Source of the DNA: Batkoa obscura
Lineage: Eukaryota > Entomophthoromycota > Entomophthoromycetes > Entomophthorales > Batkoaceae
DNA length: 64,000 nucleotides
NCBI GenBank assembly: GCA_030770535.1
Contig: JASVEC010000029.1
Span: forward strand, 558,001-622,000
Direction: 5' to 3'
The position numbers were made by a program, and so were the translations under genes. This document shows, in pieces, positions 22,546-32,396 of the stretch. The notes below the pieces were generated by a model. The model was given only the letters and a program-made list of their open reading frames with translations, searched no databases and was not told the origin of the DNA. Every line of letters begins with the position of its first letter. The stretch's first letter is position 1.

Positions 22546-23769
22546 TTACAAATGGGTAGCGTTTAAAGATTTTTTAAATTCAATAATAGCATTAGGTGCC
22601 AATTTCCCAAAACCTTCAAAGTGTTTCAAAGTTAAAAACAATTGGCCGGATAATCGAAGATACCATTGGTTTTCATAGTAGAAGCATTTGACACGATAAT
22701 GATATTTCTCCCAAACATAGTTTGCAAATAAAACACCATAGTCTTTACTATTATCCAAACCAAGTGGGAACTCGATATTAACCATATTCCCACTTTGGTG
22801 TTCCTCACCCAAAACTTTACCACCAATTAACTTAGCTACTCGTTGGCCTCCTTCCCATGCCAAATTATGAATATAATTGATAATATTATCATGTCCATGT
22901 TTCTCAATAAAATCTAAAGAAGCATCTGTTGCTAACCAACATGAAAAATCAATAGTACCTGGCCACTTAAAAGTAGTTTGAAAGTTGTTCGACCCGTAAC
23001 CAACTGCAATAACGGTGGGATGAATAATCGATTGATATTCTTTTCTAACGTACAATACGGAGGTAGGGCGATAAGCGTAGCCCCATTTATGTAACGTAGT
23101 CGAAAAAAAATCTACTTTAGTCTGAGCTATGTTGAGTTTAATTTGTCCAAAAGCATGGGCTCCATCAACTACTACTTTAGCTCCATGTTCTTTAAATAAG
23201 ATAGCAAGCTCTTCATATGGAAGAATTACTCCAGGTACGGATACAATAGCATCCAAAACAGCTACTGTAATTTTAATACCATTTGATTCTGCTTGCTCAA
23301 TGGCCTGCTTTACTGATTCGATTAATTGTCTATCACTGACAGGCTTATGTCTAAATTCAATTAAGTTAACTCCCTGTTTTTCATTTAAAAACTGAATCAA
23401 TACATTCACTGAATTATAAGCGGTATTGAAATAAAACAAGGTATCTTTCTCAGTTAATTCTAAACTCCTTAAGACTACGTTGATACCCTGAGTTGCATTT
23501 TTTATAAACACTGTATCTTCTGGATTTGCACCGATGATGTTTGCTATCTTTTTTAGTGGTTTTTGTAAGTTTTGTTCGAGTACATCAAGCAAGAATAAAT
23601 CTGGATGGGATTCAATATGATCTAGCCACTTGATTCTACTTTCTCTTACACTTTTAGGTACTGTACCAAAACTACCATTGTTCAAATGAGTTAATTTAGG
23701 ATCTAATTGAAATTCTTGCTTGATGTTGTCGCCAAAGGCTTGTTGATTGTCATTGTTAAGTAAAACCAT
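22546..23769 (-). CDS. Class V PLP-dependent enzyme, isopenicillin-N-epimerase-like (407 aa)
   Basis: Single exon. Fold-type-I class V aminotransferase features: LTHLNNGSFGTVPKSVRES near the N-terminus; NATQGINVVLRSL (phosphate-binding region); VVVDGAHAFGQ, with Asp201 expected to bind the pyridine nitrogen and His204 nearby; and the Schiff-base Lys227 in TTLHKWGYAYRPTS. The layout and the NNGSFG and DGAHA.G motifs are those of the isopenicillin N epimerase/cysteine desulfurase-like (EgtE-like) group. The substrate cannot be deduced: sulfoxide lyase, desulfurase or epimerase activities all occur. No penicillin-type cluster lies nearby. A broken inverted copy sits ~2.1 kb away (25936-27264) and shares a 168-bp identical tract with this gene at 22789-22956. 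Confidence 0.82.
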   Translation of the reverse strand: MVLLNNDNQQAFGDNIKQEFQLDPKLTHLNNGSFGTVPKSVRESRIKWLDHIESHPDLFLLDVLEQNLQKPLKKIANIIGANPEDTVFIKNATQGINVVLRSLELTEKDTLFYFNTAYNSVNVLIQFLNEKQGVNLIEFRHKPVSDRQLIESVKQAIEQAESNGIKITVAVLDAIVSVPGVILPYEELAILFKEHGAKVVVDGAHAFGQIKLNIAQTKVDFFSTTLHKWGYAYRPTSVLYVRKEYQSIIHPTVIAVGYGSNNFQTTFKWPGTIDFSCWLATDASLDFIEKHGHDNIINYIHNLAWEGGQRVAKLIGGKVLGEEHQSGNMVNIEFPLGLDNSKDYGVLFANYVWEKYHYRVKCFYYENQWYLRLSGQLFLTLKHFEGFGKLAPNAIIEFKKSLNATHL

Positions 23770-24427
23770 TTTAATTTTTAAAAATGGGAAAAGTCAAAAT
23801 TTTGTTTTTTTATAGTTTTTAAGTTGCCTTGTGACGCAAGGATGCATGTTTAAAACCCACTTCATTGGAATTTTTAGCTGTTCAATTTTAATAGAGCGAA
23901 TAGTGTGAAATTGCATTATGGAAAAGAATAATAGTTATTGTGAACCATAGCTAAAGGGTATATTATAATTCTATTAAGTTAGAATAAGGTTCAATTAGTA
24001 ATCAAAAATTGTAATAATATTTATATTTTATTAGCAATAACAAAGTAAAATTGTTGATTTACAATAATTGAATAAAGTTAAGGTTTTTGAATGAATTCTA
24101 TATCCTCAATATTTGTTACTAAACAATAGATTTTTAGAAAGTTTATTATTATTGTGATTATCTTCTGAGCAATATTTTGTGATACAACATCATTGATAAA
24201 GCTTAAAAATAAGAATAAAGCTATCTATTGTAATAGTTATAAGGTTTATTATTAGCAAAACATCAGACTATTATCCAAAGGATATAAACACCTATAATAG
24301 TATTTATAATAATTAACTATCGAACAATGTATAATTCAAGTAAGCTTCAATATTAACAGTTATTATTAATACATATCGAATAAAGAAAATCAGCTTATAG
24401 AATCACTAAATTTTAAAATATAGTATT

Positions 24428-24606
24428 TTTAACCTGCTAACAGCTATAGCAAAAAAAATTTGAACAAACTGAAGTAAAAATTCTGAAAACAATTTTGATA
24501 AAAGTGAACAAAATTAAAAATTTCATTTTTAATACTTTGAATTTTGTTCACTTTCGAAGAGAACTGTTATTGAGTTTTTTTCTTGCTATAGTTGTGACAG
24601 GTTGAA
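24428..24606. mobile_element. Foldback/MITE-like element, family B (~180 bp)
   Basis: The outer arms AACCTGCTAACAGCTATAGC (left) and GCTATAGTTGTGACAGGTT (right) are imperfect inverted repeats. An inner perfect pair AAAGTGAACAAAATT / AATTTTGTTCACTTT (24515-24529 and 24540-24554, approximately) forms a second hairpin. No coding capacity. The symmetrical architecture suggests a non-autonomous inverted-repeat element. Only one copy is seen here. Confidence 0.6.
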
Positions 24607-24892
24607 GATACTGTATTAGGGTAAATTAGTTCTGACCCAAGGACCAATGTTTTTACGGCTTTGGTTTATAAAATTATGAACTCAACACAAACACTATCAA
24701 AATGTTTATTTTTACGCAGCCTTTGGAAATCTTTTGTGATCTAATTGATTATTCATTTAAGATTTTTTTTAAATAAAATTTAATTAAATATGTTTAGGCC
24801 TTAAAAAAACTGCTTATATAAATAATTTATAAAAATTGTTACCAAAAAAGTCTCAAAAGAGCTGCAATAATTATAATTTAGAGTAAACCATG

Positions 24893-24972
24893 TGAGAATG
24901 TTTTTGTTTTATTTCTAAATTTTATGCCACACAGAAAATGGATAAAATTGCGAAGCGATAAAGACATTCCCA
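24893..24972. mobile_element. Short TIR element, possible variant of MITE family A (80 bp)
   Basis: Ends TGAGAATGTTTTTG and AAAGACATTCCCA resemble the family A termini, but the core (ATTTTATGCCACACAGAAAA) differs. A degraded relative of that core is visible at about 38223-38278. Confidence 0.45.
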
Positions 24973-25126
24973 TACGGTTCTTACAAATTTAAACCTAAAT
25001 CAAACTATAAATCTTTGTCTACAATTATCCTTTTAATTTAGGACTGTAAAATAAACTGACAAAGCTAGATATTAAAAAATGACATTAAATAATCTAGATT
25101 TGATTCAATGTTAATCAAATTAACAT

Positions 25127-25218
25127 TGGGAATATCTTTTTTGGTTTCATTGTTTTGTCTATTAAGGCTACTGAGAAGAATTTTTTTAAATAAAGTTCTT
25201 AACAAAAAAATAAATGGC
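25127..25218 (+). mobile_element. MITE family A copy, degenerate
   Basis: TTTTTTGGTTTCATTGTTTT at the left and AAAGTTCTTAACAAAAAAAT at the right match the family. The middle and the right terminus are eroded. Confidence 0.5.
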
Positions 25219-25357
25219 TCTATTCTTAATAAAAATGCTCAAAGTAAAAAGCGGTAATTAAATAAATAGTTTTACTTGATGAAGGGTCCAATTTGAGTTG
25301 AAATTACTCTATGTAATGATTTCTAATGCTCAACTTTAAGAAGAAACACCCATTTAA

Positions 25358-25457
25358 TAAAGGAAATGTTTTTTTAATTTCATTTTTTATCTCTTTTTAT
25401 GCAATATCAATATTGGATAATTTGTTAGTAAATACTGGAACAAAAAAGGTATCTCCA
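25358..25457 (+). mobile_element. MITE family A copy, degenerate
   Basis: GGAAATGTTTTTTTAATTTC at the left, TTTGTTAGTAAATACTGGAA towards the right, and a TATCTCCA end. 100 bp long like intact copies but strongly diverged inside. Confidence 0.5.
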
Positions 25458-25935
25458 GCCCTATTCTCATCTAAGCAGGTTCTGTTCTAAGTGATGATCA
25501 TTTGTTTAAAAAAAGCAAAAGCTCTTAGTTACAATATTAGCTTTTATATTTAAGTTTTTTTAATACATAGTTTTTATTATTCCAATTACATCAACTATTT
25601 TTTGAAAAAGCCTGTTGTTCATGGACTGCCCTAATAGAACTATTTTTTATGCCAAAGCTTACAGGTCCTCTTGCATATATAAACCCACCTGATATAAAAA
25701 CAATCTAACCATTTATTGATTTTTTCAAATTAACCATATATATAGTAACTATTCTATATTTAAATAGACATACTTTAATTTAACATCATCTGGTTTATCT
25801 CCATTATATAAACTCAAAGCATTTATTTTATACTAAAGCTTTTTTTAACAAAACTAATATTACACTTCAAAATTTATGCTCTAACAGAAGTTGGAAAATA
25901 GAAAATTTTACTTATTACTTATAATAAAAATAAAA

Positions 25936-27264
25936 ATGATATTGCTTAATAATAACGATAATTCACAACCCTCTGGTAACAACATTCAACATGAATTTGG
26001 ATTAGACCCTAAATTAATTCCTTTAAGCAACGGTAGTTTTGGCACGGTTCCTAAGAGTGTAAGAGAAAGTCGAGTTAGCTGGTTATATGAAATAGAGTCT
26101 AATCCCGACTCAAGGATATATAACATATTTCATCTGCTTTTAGAAAAGTCTTTAAGAAGAATAACAAATATAGTTGGCATAAATCCAGAGGATATTGTAT
26201 TTATAAATAATGCTACTCAAGGTGTTAATGCCATTTTGAGGAGTTTAAATTTAACTGAGAAATATAGATTATTTTATTTAAACATTGCCCACAGCTCAGT
26301 GAATATATTGATTGAATCTTTGAAAGAGAAGCAAGGAGCTAACTTGATTAAATTTAGACATAAGCCTGTTAGTGATAAAGAGTCAGTTGAATCAGTAAAA
26401 CAAGTTATTAAAGAAGCAGAATCAAAAGGTGTTAAAATTACAGTAGCTGTTTTGGATGTAATTATATGTTCGCCTGGACTTATACTAATCTATGAAGAGC
26501 TTGCTGCTATATTTGAATAACATAGTGTCAAAGTAGTAGTTAATGGAGCACATCTTTTTGGACAAATTAGACTTAATTTATCAAAAACCGAAGTTGATTT
26601 TTTTACAACTAAGTTACATAAATGGGGTTATACTTGTCGTCCCACTTCAGTATTACTTGTTAAAAAAGCTTATCAATTGACCCTTCATCCCGCTATTATT
26701 ACCATCAGCTATGGGTCAAATAACTTTCAATCGGTTTTTGAATGGCCAGGCACTATTGATTTTTCATGTTGGTTAGCAACAGATGCTTCTTTAGATTTTA
26801 TTGAGAAACATGGACATGATAATATTATCAATTATATTCATAATTTGGCATGGGAAGGAGGCCAACGAGTAGCTAAGTTAATTGGTGGTAAAGTTTTGGG
26901 TGAGGAACACCAAAGTGGGGATATGGTTAATATTGAATTGCCACTCAAGTTAGAAAGTAATCGAAGTAATCAACAGTCATTTCTGAAATTTATTTGGAAT
27001 AAATACCGGTATTGTATCAAATGCTTCTACTATAGAAAACAATGGCATCTGAGATTATCTGGTTAAGTATTTTTAATCTTACGACATTTTAAAAATTTTG
27101 GTAAGTTATTACCAAATGGGGATATATTTTTGTGTTTAAGAATTTTACTAACAATCTTTCCACTCAAATAGCGCTTAAAAAATGGAAAAAATAATGAAGC
27201 CAAAAAAACACCCCCAAATGTTATTATCAAATTTCAAAAATCCTTAGATGGGGCCCTAGTTTAA
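25936..27264 (+). pseudogene. Broken inverted copy of the class V PLP enzyme gene
   Basis: Aligns along its whole length with the gene at 22546-23769, on the opposite strand. The frame (start near 25936, or 25891 with an N-terminal extension) runs to an in-frame TAA at 26518. After that stop the homology continues in the same frame (VVVNGAHLFGQI, TTKLHKWGY with the PLP lysine kept), with a second in-frame TAA at 27061-27066. The last codons are split by a 100-bp MITE at 27117-27216, beyond which the homology resumes (IIKFQKSL) to a stop at 27262-27264. The expected Asp in VVVDGAH is Asn. Most of the copy is clearly diverged, but 26752-26919 is identical to the functional gene. Two stops plus an insertion make it a pseudogene, though a truncated 209-aa product cannot be excluded. 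Confidence 0.85.
27117..27216 (-). mobile_element. MITE family A copy inserted in the pseudogene
   Basis: Starts TGGGGATATATTTTTGTG and ends AACACCCCCA, 100 bp. Because the pseudogene can be aligned on both sides, the insertion point is exact: ACCAAA | element | AATGTT, giving a 2-bp target duplication (AA). Confidence 0.92.
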
Positions 27265-27608
27265 ATATTGATTTGTTGAATTAAATAGTTTTTAAAAATG
27301 ATCATTTTTTTATTTACATCTTTATTAATAGATAATATTATTATTTTGTTTCATTAGTCTTTTTATTTAAAATAGATGCTGAGTTATAGTTTGAAATAGC
27401 AGAAAAAAGGGTCCATTTTAAACATATGGGGGTGTCCGAATTGGTTTCAGAATTTAACTAGAAATTAATCCAAATTTTAAGTTTTTAAATTTGTAAGTCT
27501 TTAATGTATAATTAGCTAAATTTAAAAAGCTTAAAATTAAATATAAAAATTTAACTTAAAGACTTATTTTATTTATTTTATTTTATTTTATTTTTTTGAT
27601 TATATGTT

Positions 27609-27967
27609 TGTGAAAGTTAGTACTCAGCAATTGGAGTTGAAAGCAGCTCTAGCTTAGTTAACTGGCCGTAAGTCAAAAGGCCTTAGTTTATGTAGCTAAG
27701 ATAGACTTAAATCAATAGGAGTAATACGCAATAAGCTACGAGCTATGTAAAATAAATAGAATACAGGATATTACTATAAAATCTACATAAGATATTATCA
27801 GAAAGATTTAGTGGCTTTATTAAAAGTAAAATATTAGGGAACAATTTAATTAAAAAGCCTTGAGCTATTATGTTGAGAATCTATTTTATACTCAACTAGT
27901 TTTGTAAACAAGTTAAGTGATTATTATGCGATAATCAATCACAGAGATGATGAAACGATATTTCACA
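27609..27967 (-). mobile_element. Solo LTR (Gypsy family), old, reverse orientation
   Basis: Read on the minus strand, it aligns over its whole length with the 400-bp LTRs of the nearby Gypsy element: TGTGAAA.. end, CTTAGTTTATGT..AAGATAGACTT, TTTAGTGGCTTTATTAAA, and the ATATTTCACA end. It is diverged throughout and somewhat shorter (359 bp), so it is clearly older than the full-length element. Flanks ATGTT / GTGTT are a likely worn target duplication. No internal region remains. Confidence 0.8.
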
Positions 27968-28058
27968 GTGTTTTGTATTTTTTATTAAATATTCAATAGC
28001 TATATAATATATAATTATATAGTTATTTGACTTTGTTTTTTGTTAAAATAAAAACAAA

Positions 28059-29174
28059 ATGCAAGCTTTTATAACTAAACTTCGAAATGGAATTTCTAAA
28101 AACTTTAATACGGTAGGGAGAAGCACATTGTATAAACATTGTAATTCATTTACATCAATTTTAGCAACTATTCACAATTGCCCAAAGTTTATGGAATTTT
28201 ATAATAAAACAAAAAAAAGAAAAGAAATATTATTAAATTTTACTATTAATAATAACAAACTTAATCAAGCAATGTATAAAATTAGTGTTTTAAGGGAAAC
28301 AGGAAACAAAAACCAACAAGTAGCATTATTATCGACTATAGCTTCAGTATATTCTTTTGATGAATGTAAAAGTTTTGGATTTAATATAAGTAAAAATCAA
28401 TATGATTATTCAAAAATAATTAATAATAATAAAATACCAACATTACGACCTACTATCAAAAATACAAAAAAAATTAAAGATGAGCAAATCGAGATTATTA
28501 TACAATATTTACTTGATAATTCAACTATTTCATCAAGATTTAGTAAGAAAAATAATGATAAATATTCGTCAGAGAATATATATATATTAAATAAAAGTAG
28601 AAGGATGATATACAGTAAGTATTTTAATGATTTAAAAGATAAAGCAGTAGCTAGGTCAACATTTTTCAAATATATACCAAATAATTTTAAAAATCCAGCA
28701 AGAAAAACAGATTTATGTAATATATGTGCCCAGTATACAGTTAGAAAAAAGTTATTTGAAAATAAAATAAATACAGCGACAGAAAATAAAGCAGAGATAC
28801 AGGAATCTTTTAATAAAGAAAAAAGGTTATATAAATTACATGAATTTTGTGTTGATACTCAAAAAAACATACTTAATGAAACTATTGAAAAATTAAATAA
28901 TAGAAGTTGTATAATAATTTTAGACTTTAAACAAAATATGGAAATAGGAACGAGACCAGATCCAATAAACTTAGATCATTATAACAAACAAGCTATATCA
29001 GTATTAGGGTTTGGCGTTTTGTATTTAAAAAACGATAAAACAATAGGCAAAGTTTATTTTGATTATTTATCTGAAATATTAAATCATGATTCAGCATATG
29101 CAGGAGATTGTTTGATTGATTTAATATCTAAAGAGCCTTTGTTTAAAAAGTTTACAAAAATTAATATATGGGCA
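28059..29174 (+). CDS. Transposase of the DNA transposon, 5' part (372 codons)
   Basis: Begins MQAFITKLRNGISKNFNTVG, with a helical, basic N-terminal half (helix-turn-helix-like, probably TIR binding). Around residues 220-230 there is a Cys pair (DLCNICAQ) that may bind zinc. The conserved catalytic-looking stretch CIIILDFKQNMEIG at ~285-300 supplies an acidic residue, and a second (INIWA.DTG) lies at the break. The frame is cut exactly by the Gypsy element after codon 372 and resumes in the same frame at 36732. As a plain DNA transposon, the coding sequence without the later insertion would be 567 codons. No known superfamily is recognised. The D..D..E/H arrangement suggests an RNase-H-fold transposase. 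Confidence 0.7.
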
Positions 29175-29574
29175 TGTGAAATATCGCTTTGTCAGTCCCA
29201 TGGTTAATTATTTTGATTTGTTATGAGAATTTCTAGTTCCACCCAAAAGAATATTATCTTCTCATTTTGATACTTATACTTTTCAGAGTATAAAAGAGTT
29301 TACAGAATATAATAGTTCGAGGCTTTTTAACTGAATTAATCCCTGATATCTCGAACATTTAATAAAGCCACTAAGTTTTCTTAATAGTATTTTACATAGA
29401 TTTTACATTAGTATTGTCTATTCTATTTGTCTTATATAGCTTGTAACCTATTACGTGCTATTCCTCATAACCCAAGTCTATCTTAGTCACATAAACTAAG
29501 ACCTTTTGACTTATAGTGTAGTCAACCCAGCAATAGCTGTTCTTGACTCCAAACCCTGAGTACCAGATTTCACA
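29175..29574 (+). repeat. 5' LTR of the Gypsy element
   Basis: 400 bp, starts TGTGAAATATCGC and ends CAGATTTCACA. No difference from the 3' LTR was found on reading. Confidence 0.93.
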
Positions 29575-29703
29575 TTTGGCGCTCATAACTGGGAAAGCTC
29601 TTATAACTATTTTAGATAGCCTTTATAATCTTTCCTTTACGGTCCTTACCGCGTAACCACCCCAAACAAAGAAAAACCCCCTTAACCTCCTTAATTCTCA
29701 ACT

Positions 29704-32220
29704 ATGGTCGACAATGGTCTTGTACCTTATTTTGCGGACTCAAAATACCTTCTTGATAACCGTCAACAGTTGATCATCACTGAATACGACATGGGTAGTA
29801 GTGATGAAGAGGAAGCTAGTGTTCTGACCCCAGAAATAGAAACTGCTGCTTTAAATCAAGCTGCACTACCTCCTCACGTTGTAAACTCAGTCGTTACCTA
29901 CGGAGCTGTCCCTATGCACGTCCTTGATGGTGACCTCTCCGCTTGGAGACAATACCAAAATAGTGGCTCCAGTACTCAAATCAATTTTCGTGCCCAGTAC
30001 CAAACGGTACCTACCCTTTCCCACGTTCAACAATATCTAGTAGAGTTCCTGCACAACAAACTCATCCAGATGGTTGGTGAACTCGACCGTCTTTCAATTC
30101 ATAACAATGAATTGTCTACCTCTTTAAGCTCACTTTTAGCTACGGTTAACAACCTTTCCATGATCAGTAACCAAAAGAGTGGTGTCATCGCCCCTTCAAA
30201 TGAACTCCATGTTAGTAAGTTAAATGAGCTCAATCAAAGACTCAATAACACCGTTACCTATGAAGCCCACAGAGAGTTAGTAAGAGAAGTAGGAGATCTC
30301 AAAGCTGAATTACGTCAGCTCGATACTGCTCTACATTCTGAACTTGTTAAAATCTCCGATGAGATCAACCTTTCCCTCACTGAGATCAATGACCATACTA
30401 CTGAAAGAATCTCAGATATTGACGGAAAAACAAAAGCCACTTTCGCAGAACTCCACAGATCGCTAATGAATAAATTCAAAGAGTATAATCACCGCTTATC
30501 CTGTATTGAACAATCCCCTCCATCTACTTCAACCAAAGATGCTAGAATCTTGGCTTTAGAACAAGATTTAGCTGTTTGTAATGAACAAATGGCTCAACAA
30601 GTGACTACCATTAGCCAGCTTATCACCTCCAATAATAATTTGAAGGAACAAATTAGACTGGACAAAGAACAAACAGTAGTTGACTGGGAGGAAATCTCGC
30701 GTAACATACAGAGTACCAGAGAAGAGCTCATTCTTCTTCAGACTAAGGTAGCTTCAAATACTAACCAAATCAAGGCATCTTCTTGCAATTGTAGAAAGGA
30801 GCGTATTGCTGTTTCAGCACCTCCCTCCAGACTCTCGAGTTACAGAGACGTTCCAAGATACAATATGTATGATCTGGGTGATAGTGCCACAGAATCTATC
30901 TTTGGTACTGAATATCAAATAAACCATAAGTATCATGGGTTTGTTCACTTGGTACAACCGGATGATCAAACAAAGAAAGAAGAGAATTCTCCCCAAGTTT
31001 CCACATACCTACCCCAATCAAATCCTAGAATGACTGCTGTACCTACTGATGGTATTTACTCAAGAAATCCTGCTACAGGATCTAACGCTGATCCAATACG
31101 ACCTCGTGTACAATCTTATGCTGAAGTCAACCTAGCCAATCCTTTTAACAAAAATAAGTCATCACATATTGCCCCTCAAATCGCTCAACATATACCCTAT
31201 GAGAAATCTTCACCTCACTACGTACAAGCCGATCCGATTACTGTTCAACATGATCATGGTATATCACACAATACCCATGACGCTTATTTTAGTCATCCTG
31301 GACCTTCTGGTAACGATCCAAAATCACATAGCTTCTCAACACACCGCCACAACTACCCAAGAAGCTCCCAACCTGTTAACACAAAGTTTAATTTTAGTCT
31401 TTTATTCAATCCAAGTGAAATTACTGCTACTACCTTCATTAAAGCTCTAGAAGTTCATCTCGATGCTAACAACTGGACCTATGAATGTCGTCCTCAATGC
31501 CTTTTAGGTCAACTACAAACAAATGAACTTTCTTGGTGCATGACTTTACCTGACGACTTACGCAGTAATTGGGATTCCTTCAAAAAGGCGTTTATAGACC
31601 ATTATGATTCCGATGTAAAAATGGAAGCAAAAAAGGCAGCCCTCTTATCTTTACGTTTAGACGACGAAAATAAACTTGAGAGTTTCATTACAAACGTAAG
31701 AAATCGTGCTAATGCCTTAATTTCCTGTGGAAAGTTAAGCGTTACAGACCTCCGCCTGGCCTTCCAGCGAAACCTTCCAAGTCATATCGCATGCCTTTTT
31801 CTAGATCCTCACCATAACATCACCAACGTTACACAGATGATAGAGATTTTAGAATTATACCTTGGAAGTCCAAAAAGTGAAGTTAGACCCAAGAAATTAT
31901 ATGTTAATCACATAGATAAAGGGATGGACAACAACGAATACCTTCATTGTTTTACCATCACTCAACAACACTACTCCAACCATCGTAAATCTCGAGTATT
32001 TACTGGATGCTGGAACTGTGGTGAATATGGACACATTACCGTTAACTGCACTGAACCAAAGCCAGAAAATGGTATTTTTAAATATTATTTCGAAAAGAAT
32101 GTTCGCAACAATGAACGTTTCAATAAAAATAAACAAATAAATCACCTCAATTATAACGATACTGAAGGCGATGATACTGAGAAGTTTGTCGACTCCGATA
32201 ACGAGTCAAAAAACTTCTAA
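29704..32220 (+). CDS. Gag-like protein of the Gypsy element (838 aa)
   Basis: A long N-terminal region with coiled-coil heptads (residues ~100-350), a Pro/Ser-rich middle, a retrotransposon Gag domain (WDSFKKAFIDHY..LRLDDENKLESFI) and a C-terminal CCHC zinc knuckle (CWNCGEYGHITVNC). The frame is open throughout. Larger than many Gypsy Gags because of the coiled-coil extension. Confidence 0.88.
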   Translation: MVDNGLVPYFADSKYLLDNRQQLIITEYDMGSSDEEEASVLTPEIETAALNQAALPPHVVNSVVTYGAVPMHVLDGDLSAWRQYQNSGSSTQINFRAQYQTVPTLSHVQQYLVEFLHNKLIQMVGELDRLSIHNNELSTSLSSLLATVNNLSMISNQKSGVIAPSNELHVSKLNELNQRLNNTVTYEAHRELVREVGDLKAELRQLDTALHSELVKISDEINLSLTEINDHTTERISDIDGKTKATFAELHRSLMNKFKEYNHRLSCIEQSPPSTSTKDARILALEQDLAVCNEQMAQQVTTISQLITSNNNLKEQIRLDKEQTVVDWEEISRNIQSTREELILLQTKVASNTNQIKASSCNCRKERIAVSAPPSRLSSYRDVPRYNMYDLGDSATESIFGTEYQINHKYHGFVHLVQPDDQTKKEENSPQVSTYLPQSNPRMTAVPTDGIYSRNPATGSNADPIRPRVQSYAEVNLANPFNKNKSSHIAPQIAQHIPYEKSSPHYVQADPITVQHDHGISHNTHDAYFSHPGPSGNDPKSHSFSTHRHNYPRSSQPVNTKFNFSLLFNPSEITATTFIKALEVHLDANNWTYECRPQCLLGQLQTNELSWCMTLPDDLRSNWDSFKKAFIDHYDSDVKMEAKKAALLSLRLDDENKLESFITNVRNRANALISCGKLSVTDLRLAFQRNLPSHIACLFLDPHHNITNVTQMIEILELYLGSPKSEVRPKKLYVNHIDKGMDNNEYLHCFTITQQHYSNHRKSRVFTGCWNCGEYGHITVNCTEPKPENGIFKYYFEKNVRNNERFNKNKQINHLNYNDTEGDDTEKFVDSDNESKNF

Positions 32221-32396
32221 GTGGGAGGATAAATGAGGATCCCCCTTCCACGAAGTTAAAAATTCCTCCTGATCCAGATGATAGCACTGGATTAGACCTT
32301 AAAGTTAATACGCTTTCAAAATTTGACCCCTCTACCCTCATCCTAGCACTTCCTTCGCGAATTCGTGGTAGACCTAAAAAGAAAAGAGTTCCTGTT

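Larger units (their letters stand above)
23770..25890. other. Repeat-rich spacer between the inverted PLP-enzyme copies
   Basis: Contains a ~180-bp foldback element (24428-24606), a short TIR element (24893-24972) and two degenerate MITE family A copies (25127-25218, 25358-25457). No gene seen. Confidence 0.55.

Noticed and set aside
22546-23769. Penicillin-pathway gene
   Set aside because: The similarity to isopenicillin N epimerase is at family level only; no other pathway gene is nearby and the fold is shared by desulfurases and sulfoxide lyases.
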